This document shows positions 6,454-9,305 of a DNA stretch of 9,305 nucleotides, in pieces. Made by a program: the position numbers and the translations under genes. The notes beneath the pieces were generated by a model. That model ran no database searches. It saw only the letters and a program-made list of their open reading frames with translations, and had not been told where the DNA came from. Each line of letters opens with the position of its first letter. Within the stretch, counting starts at the first letter, position 1. The stretch is from Bacteroidales bacterium UBA2939. GTDB taxonomy: Bacteria > Bacteroidota > Bacteroidia > Bacteroidales > P3. Where the stretch lies: the NCBI GenBank assembly GCA_002349055.1, contig DECD01000019.1:716-10020 (forward strand), given 5' to 3'.

Positions 6454-7661
6454 GTATGACGGTAAATCTGATAATCATGTTTGTCGTGTCGTTGACGGTG
6501 TCGGCAGTGGCATATCCTTTCGTGCTGCACTATGCCCGTCGTCATCGAATTGTAGACAACCCTGATGCCCGCAAGGTGCACCGCTTGTCTATCCCAGTCA
6601 TGGGTGGCGTGGCGGTTTATGCCGGCGTTTTCGCGGGATGCGTTACCATGTGGTTCCTGGTGGAGAGAGCGAGCTTTTCCTGGAGTCTCTTGGCCCTTAC
6701 CTCCATGTTGGTGATGGGTGTGTGGGACGACATGAAGAACCTGCCGGCCATCCTGCGCCTCATCTTGCAGTTCTGCATTGTGGGAGGCTATATGGCACTC
6801 ACAGACCACTATATACACAGTTTCTATGGTCTCTTCGGCATTCACGAAATAAGTCCTTGGTTGGGCATTACGCTGTCGCTAGTGGCTGGAGTGGGAATCA
6901 TCAACGCCATCAACATGATTGACGGCATCGACGGGTATTCCTCGGGCTACAGCATCTTGGCTTGCACCTGTTTTGCAGTGCTGTTCATTTTCGTCCGACA
7001 GGCGGTTTGGTCATCACTGGCTGTCATCATGACAGCGGCACTGATACCATTCTTCTTACACAACGTTTTCGGCGTGAAGTCAAAGATGTTCATTGGCGAC
7101 GGCGGAACGATGATGCTAGGCTTCCTTATGGCCATTTTTGGCATAGGCGCTCTATCGTTGCGCCGCGATGCGGATTTGGAGGCTCGCGGCATCGGCGTGA
7201 TAGCAATGACATTGGCCATTCTTTGCATACCGATTTTTGATACGCTGCGGGTAATGACGGCACGAATGCTGAGGGGACGGTCGCCCTTCAAGCCCGACAA
7301 GACGCATCTGCACCACCTGTTCATCGACATGGGCTTCTCTCATTTGGGTGCCTCCAAAACCATTCTTTTGATGAACCTCATCGTTATTGTAGTGTGGTTC
7401 TTACTATGGCGGTGCGGAGCCTCCATCAATGTCCAGACGTGTGCAGTGGTGCTGATGGGATTTGCGGTGACCTTCGGCTTCTACAAGCTGATGCGGTGGC
7501 AGCAACATAGCGGCCCGATAGGCGACGACGGCCGGCCTCAGGGTACACCGCTTTGGCATGCTTTCTGCCGCCTGGGGGAAAAGAGTCACAAAGAGAGGAA
7601 GAAATTGTGGCTCTCCATGCGAAAGATGATGGACACCAGGCCATCTGTAAAGAAGAAATGA
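6450..7661 (+). CDS. WecA/MraY-like polyprenyl-phosphate sugar-1-phosphate transferase
   Basis: This integral membrane enzyme starts the repeat unit by moving a HexNAc-1-phosphate, typically GlcNAc-1-P from UDP-GlcNAc, onto undecaprenyl phosphate. The 403-aa product has about ten or eleven hydrophobic segments and the full motif set: NPDARKVHRLSIPVMGGVAV at 37-56, the paired D93-D94 in GVWDDMKNL, INAINMIDGIDGYSSG at 151-166, FIGDGGTMMLG at 214-224 with D217, and the KTHLHHL His cluster (H286, H288, H289). The C-terminal 50 residues are basic and hydrophilic, probably a cytoplasmic tail. The start ATG at 6450 overlaps the upstream stop as ATGA; a second Met lies two codons on. It is the last gene of the operon, and its stop lies in a GAAATGA heptamer. 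UDP-GlcNAc specificity is the family default, not shown here. Confidence 0.95.
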   Translation: MSMTVNLIIMFVVSLTVSAVAYPFVLHYARRHRIVDNPDARKVHRLSIPVMGGVAVYAGVFAGCVTMWFLVERASFSWSLLALTSMLVMGVWDDMKNLPAILRLILQFCIVGGYMALTDHYIHSFYGLFGIHEISPWLGITLSLVAGVGIINAINMIDGIDGYSSGYSILACTCFAVLFIFVRQAVWSSLAVIMTAALIPFFLHNVFGVKSKMFIGDGGTMMLGFLMAIFGIGALSLRRDADLEARGIGVIAMTLAILCIPIFDTLRVMTARMLRGRSPFKPDKTHLHHLFIDMGFSHLGASKTILLMNLIVIVVWFLLWRCGASINVQTCAVVLMGFAVTFGFYKLMRWQQHSGPIGDDGRPQGTPLWHAFCRLGEKSHKERKKLWLSMRKMMDTRPSVKKK

Positions 7662-7686
7662 AACCCTTTTTGTACTCTCTCTATAC

Positions 7687-7730
7687 ATACTCCGTGAATA
7701 CTCCGTGAATACGCCGTGAATACTCCGAGA
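7687..7730 (+). repeat. Four tandem copies of an 11-bp repeat
   Basis: The unit ATACTCCGTGA is perfect at 7687-7697 and 7698-7708. One-base variants follow at 7709-7719 (ATACGCCGTGA) and 7720-7730 (ATACTCCGAGA). The array begins 25 nt after the stop of the last operon gene. A CTCTCTC run at 7675-7681 and a GAGAGAG run at 7727-7733 flank it as a 7-bp inverted pair. The period is close to one helical turn, so repeated sites would face the same side of the DNA. Slippage-prone filler is the plainer reading. Confidence 0.9.
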
Positions 7731-7738
7731 GAGCATCT

Positions 7739-7750
7739 GTTAAATTTAAC
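7739..7750. promoter_or_regulatory. 12-bp perfect AT-rich palindrome, possible operator
   Basis: GTTAAATTTAAC reads the same on both strands. It sits 81 nt before the start codon of the peptidase gene and just after the tandem repeats. A second GTTAAAT half-site, in direct orientation, is at 7809-7815. Position and symmetry fit a small dimeric regulator site, but AT-rich palindromes also arise by chance. No canonical TAnnTTTG promoter element lies near it. Confidence 0.3.
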
Positions 7751-7757
7751 TTAATTC

Positions 7758-7811
7758 AAGTTTCGCATGTATCACCCTCTATCTACACCGCAAACGGAGC
7801 TTGCGAAAGTT
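7758..7811 (+). repeat. Competing inverted repeats in the peptidase leader
   Basis: AAGTTTCGCA at 7758-7767 can pair with TGCGAAAGTT at 7802-7811, with one G-G mismatch and a 34-nt loop. The same right arm also belongs to a tighter hairpin, in which CGCAA at 7789-7793 pairs with TTGCG at 7801-7805 around a 7-nt loop. The two pairings cannot form together. No T-run follows on the + strand, so this is not a standard terminator for the operon. It may be a leader structure of the downstream gene. Confidence 0.4.
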
Positions 7812-7830
7812 AAATAAAAAAATGTGAAAA

Positions 7831-9305
7831 ATGAAAAAAATTGGACTGTTCTTATTGATAACCATAATATTGATTCCGATGAGTCTTCGGGCGCAGGTGG
7901 AGGATTCAGTGGATGTGAAGGATTATGACGTGACGATGGATTTGAGTCACAGCTGGCCTTTCGAGGCGTATGCCGACATGACGGTGGAGTTGCTGCGTCC
8001 CTGCTCGACAATAAGGCTTGACTTCGTCGGCACAGTGGATTCGGTGAAGATCAATGGTGTGACGGTGGAAAGTCCCGATATGGAGGCGCTGCCGACAGCA
8101 GGTATCGCCTCGGGCGAGGACTTCCACATCCAGGTGTGGTACCACGGAAGACGCTACATAGAGAGCTACGGCTGGGGCGGCTTCCATTTCGACAGCGACA
8201 TGAACTATAACCTCGGCGTGGGCTTCGAGGCCGACCCCCATGTGATGGGCCGTGTGCTGATGCCCTGCCGCGACAATTTCCACGACAAGGCCACCTACAC
8301 GTTCCACGTGAAGACCAAGACTGGCTGGACGGCCGAATGCGGCGGCATGCTGCAAAGCCGCGTAACGAATGCCGACGGCACGGAGAGTTCGGTGTGGCAC
8401 ATCGCGCAGCCGACGCCGACCTACCTCGTCTCGGTGAGCCAGGCAGCGTGGAAGCGCATCTACGACAGCATTCCCTCGCTTTACGGGACCTACCCCGCCA
8501 CCTACGGCTACCTCTACCCCGACAGCACGCAGGTGAGGCAGGTATTTGCCGAGCTGGATTCGGTGGTGCCTATGTTCGAGCGTTGTTTCGGTCCCTACCG
8601 CTGGGGTCGCATCGGATATATTGCGACGAACAAGGGCTCGATGGAGCATGTGAACAACATCGGTCTTGCCAAGCAGGCGCTGACCACCATGGAGGAGTTT
8701 GGCCAGAGCACCATCGCCCACGAGTTGGGACATGCCTGGTTTGGCAACCTCGTGACCTGCTCCACATCGGGCGACATGTGGATTAATGAGGGCGGCGCGT
8801 CGTTCACCAGCGAGGTGGCTTGGGAGGCCGTGCATGGGCGCGAGGCTAGCGATGACTACTATCAGCGCCACCTCGAGGAGGTGCTGCGCACCACGCATAT
8901 CACCGACGCTGGCTACCGTGCGCTGCACGACATGCCGCACGAGTATACCTACGGCTCGACCACCTACAAAAAAGGTTGGATGGTGTGGCACTCGCTGCGT
9001 GGTTACTTGGGCGAGACGGTGTTCTACAACGCCATTCGACGGTTGATGAGCAGCTGCGCCTTTGGCAACCTCGATGCCTACCAGTTGCGCGACTCGCTGA
9101 GTCTTTATACCGGTGTCGACCTGACAGATTTCTTCGACTTCCACGTATTCAGCCCTGGATTTGTCGACTATCGCGTGGAACTCATCCCAGGCGACACTCC
9201 TGCCGTCAACATCCGCCAGCAGACAGTGGGCACCACCAACGAGGCCCGCGGAAGCATGGTACCTGTCACCTTCTTCGGTACCGACGGCACCACGACGAAA
9301 GGCAC
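7831..9305 (+). CDS. Secreted M1-family zinc metallopeptidase, 5' part
   Basis: The frame is open from ATG 7831 to the window edge (about 491 codons), so the gene is cut off; a TGA at 7825-7827 rules out an earlier start. Residues 1-21 form a signal peptide (KK, hydrophobic core, cleavage likely after LRA before Q22), so the enzyme is exported. The N-terminal beta domain carries VLMPCRDNFHDKATYTFHV, matching the family's CFDxPxxKATF region. The GAMEN-type exopeptidase motif appears as GSMEH at 269-273. The zinc site is HELGH (H297, E298, H301), with E320 in NEGGASF 19 residues after H301, the M1 spacing. YKKGWMVWHSL at 379-389 fits the downstream Tyr/Lys-Gly segment. It probably trims peptides in the periplasm or at the surface. 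The 169-nt gap suggests a separate transcription unit. C-terminal domains or a sorting signal are out of view. Confidence 0.92.
   Translation, partial: MKKIGLFLLITIILIPMSLRAQVEDSVDVKDYDVTMDLSHSWPFEAYADMTVELLRPCSTIRLDFVGTVDSVKINGVTVESPDMEALPTAGIASGEDFHIQVWYHGRRYIESYGWGGFHFDSDMNYNLGVGFEADPHVMGRVLMPCRDNFHDKATYTFHVKTKTGWTAECGGMLQSRVTNADGTESSVWHIAQPTPTYLVSVSQAAWKRIYDSIPSLYGTYPATYGYLYPDSTQVRQVFAELDSVVPMFERCFGPYRWGRIGYIATNKGSMEHVNNIGLAKQALTTMEEFGQSTIAHELGHAWFGNLVTCSTSGDMWINEGGASFTSEVAWEAVHGREASDDYYQRHLEEVLRTTHITDAGYRALHDMPHEYTYGSTTYKKGWMVWHSLRGYLGETVFYNAIRRLMSSCAFGNLDAYQLRDSLSLYTGVDLTDFFDFHVFSPGFVDYRVELIPGDTPAVNIRQQTVGTTNEARGSMVPVTFFGTDGTTTKG

Larger units (their letters stand above)
7662..7830 (+). 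other. Intergenic region between operon end and peptidase gene
   Basis: This 169-nt gap is the only sizeable non-coding stretch. A CCCTTTTTG run at 7664-7672 lacks a preceding GC-rich hairpin, so no intrinsic terminator is called. The tandem repeats, palindrome and inverted repeats listed separately fill the middle. The last 25 nt before the start codon are very A-rich, as is common upstream of Bacteroidetes start codons. I searched for TTTG with TAnnTTTG about 19 nt apart and found no match. Confidence 0.7.

Noticed and set aside
7628..7672. Possible intrinsic terminator of the operon (GATGG/CCATC stem and a later TTTTT).
   Set aside because: The stem is only 5 bp within the coding end, and the T-run lies more than 20 nt further on, so the two do not make a terminator.
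7687..7730. Possible CRISPR array.
   Set aside because: The repeats are 11 bp with no spacers and no cas genes nearby; this is a simple tandem array.
7751..7830. Possible canonical Bacteroidetes promoter for the peptidase gene.
   Set aside because: No TAnnTTTG-type -7 box with an upstream TTTG at the right spacing was found; the AT-rich stretch alone is not enough.
7906..9144. A 412-codon open frame on the minus strand.
   Set aside because: It lies wholly inside the M1 peptidase gene, antisense to clear HELGH and GSMEH motifs. Its translation is rich in His, Val, Arg and Ala with no recognisable domain, as expected from the complement of GC-rich codons.

Overview
The window is the 3' part of a surface-polysaccharide (capsule or exopolysaccharide) biosynthesis operon, followed by the start of an unrelated secreted metallopeptidase gene. 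All nine genes read on the + strand. The likely host is a member of the Bacteroidales, most like Prevotella/Segatella. This rests on the gene families (Stealth transferase, beta-helix protein, uncharacterised-nucleotidyltransferase family, paired GT4 enzymes), on purine-rich GAAATGA-type spacers at gene borders with little Shine-Dalgarno use, and on a GC content above 50% in most genes. The genus is an inference and could not be tested here.

Positions 1-7661 hold eight tightly packed genes with gaps of 34, 9, 9, -8, 17, 17 and -4 nt. In order they are: the end of a right-handed beta-helix protein (1-414), a Stealth-family sugar-phosphate transferase (449-1456), a membrane acyltransferase-3 (1466-2458), a GT4 glycosyltransferase (2468-3601), a left-handed beta-helix O-acyltransferase (3594-4172), an NTP_transf_5-type nucleotidyltransferase (4190-5314), a second GT4 glycosyltransferase (5332-6453), and a WecA/MraY-like polyprenyl-phosphate sugar-1-phosphate transferase (6450-7661).

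A plausible joint scheme is this. The WecA-like enzyme loads the first sugar phosphate onto undecaprenyl phosphate at the inner membrane, and the two GT4 enzymes add further sugars on the cytoplasmic side. The soluble and membrane acyltransferases decorate the unit. The Stealth protein adds a sugar through a phosphodiester, and the nucleotidyltransferase may supply or modify a precursor. Flippase, polymerase, export and nucleotide-sugar genes are not in the window and would be expected upstream or elsewhere.

Positions 7662-7830 form the only sizeable non-coding gap. It carries four 11-bp tandem repeats, a 12-bp perfect palindrome and two competing inverted repeats. I found no convincing terminator or canonical Bacteroidetes promoter in it. 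From 7831 to the window edge runs a signal-peptide-bearing M1-family zinc metallopeptidase, truncated by the edge.

No RNA genes, CRISPR arrays, insertion sequences or phage genes were recognised. I see no clear sign of an entirely new system. The most unusual signals are the GAAATGA heptamers that form stop and start codons at several gene borders, a TTG start lying in a decayed heptamer, and the combination of Stealth and NTP_transf_5 enzymes in one operon.
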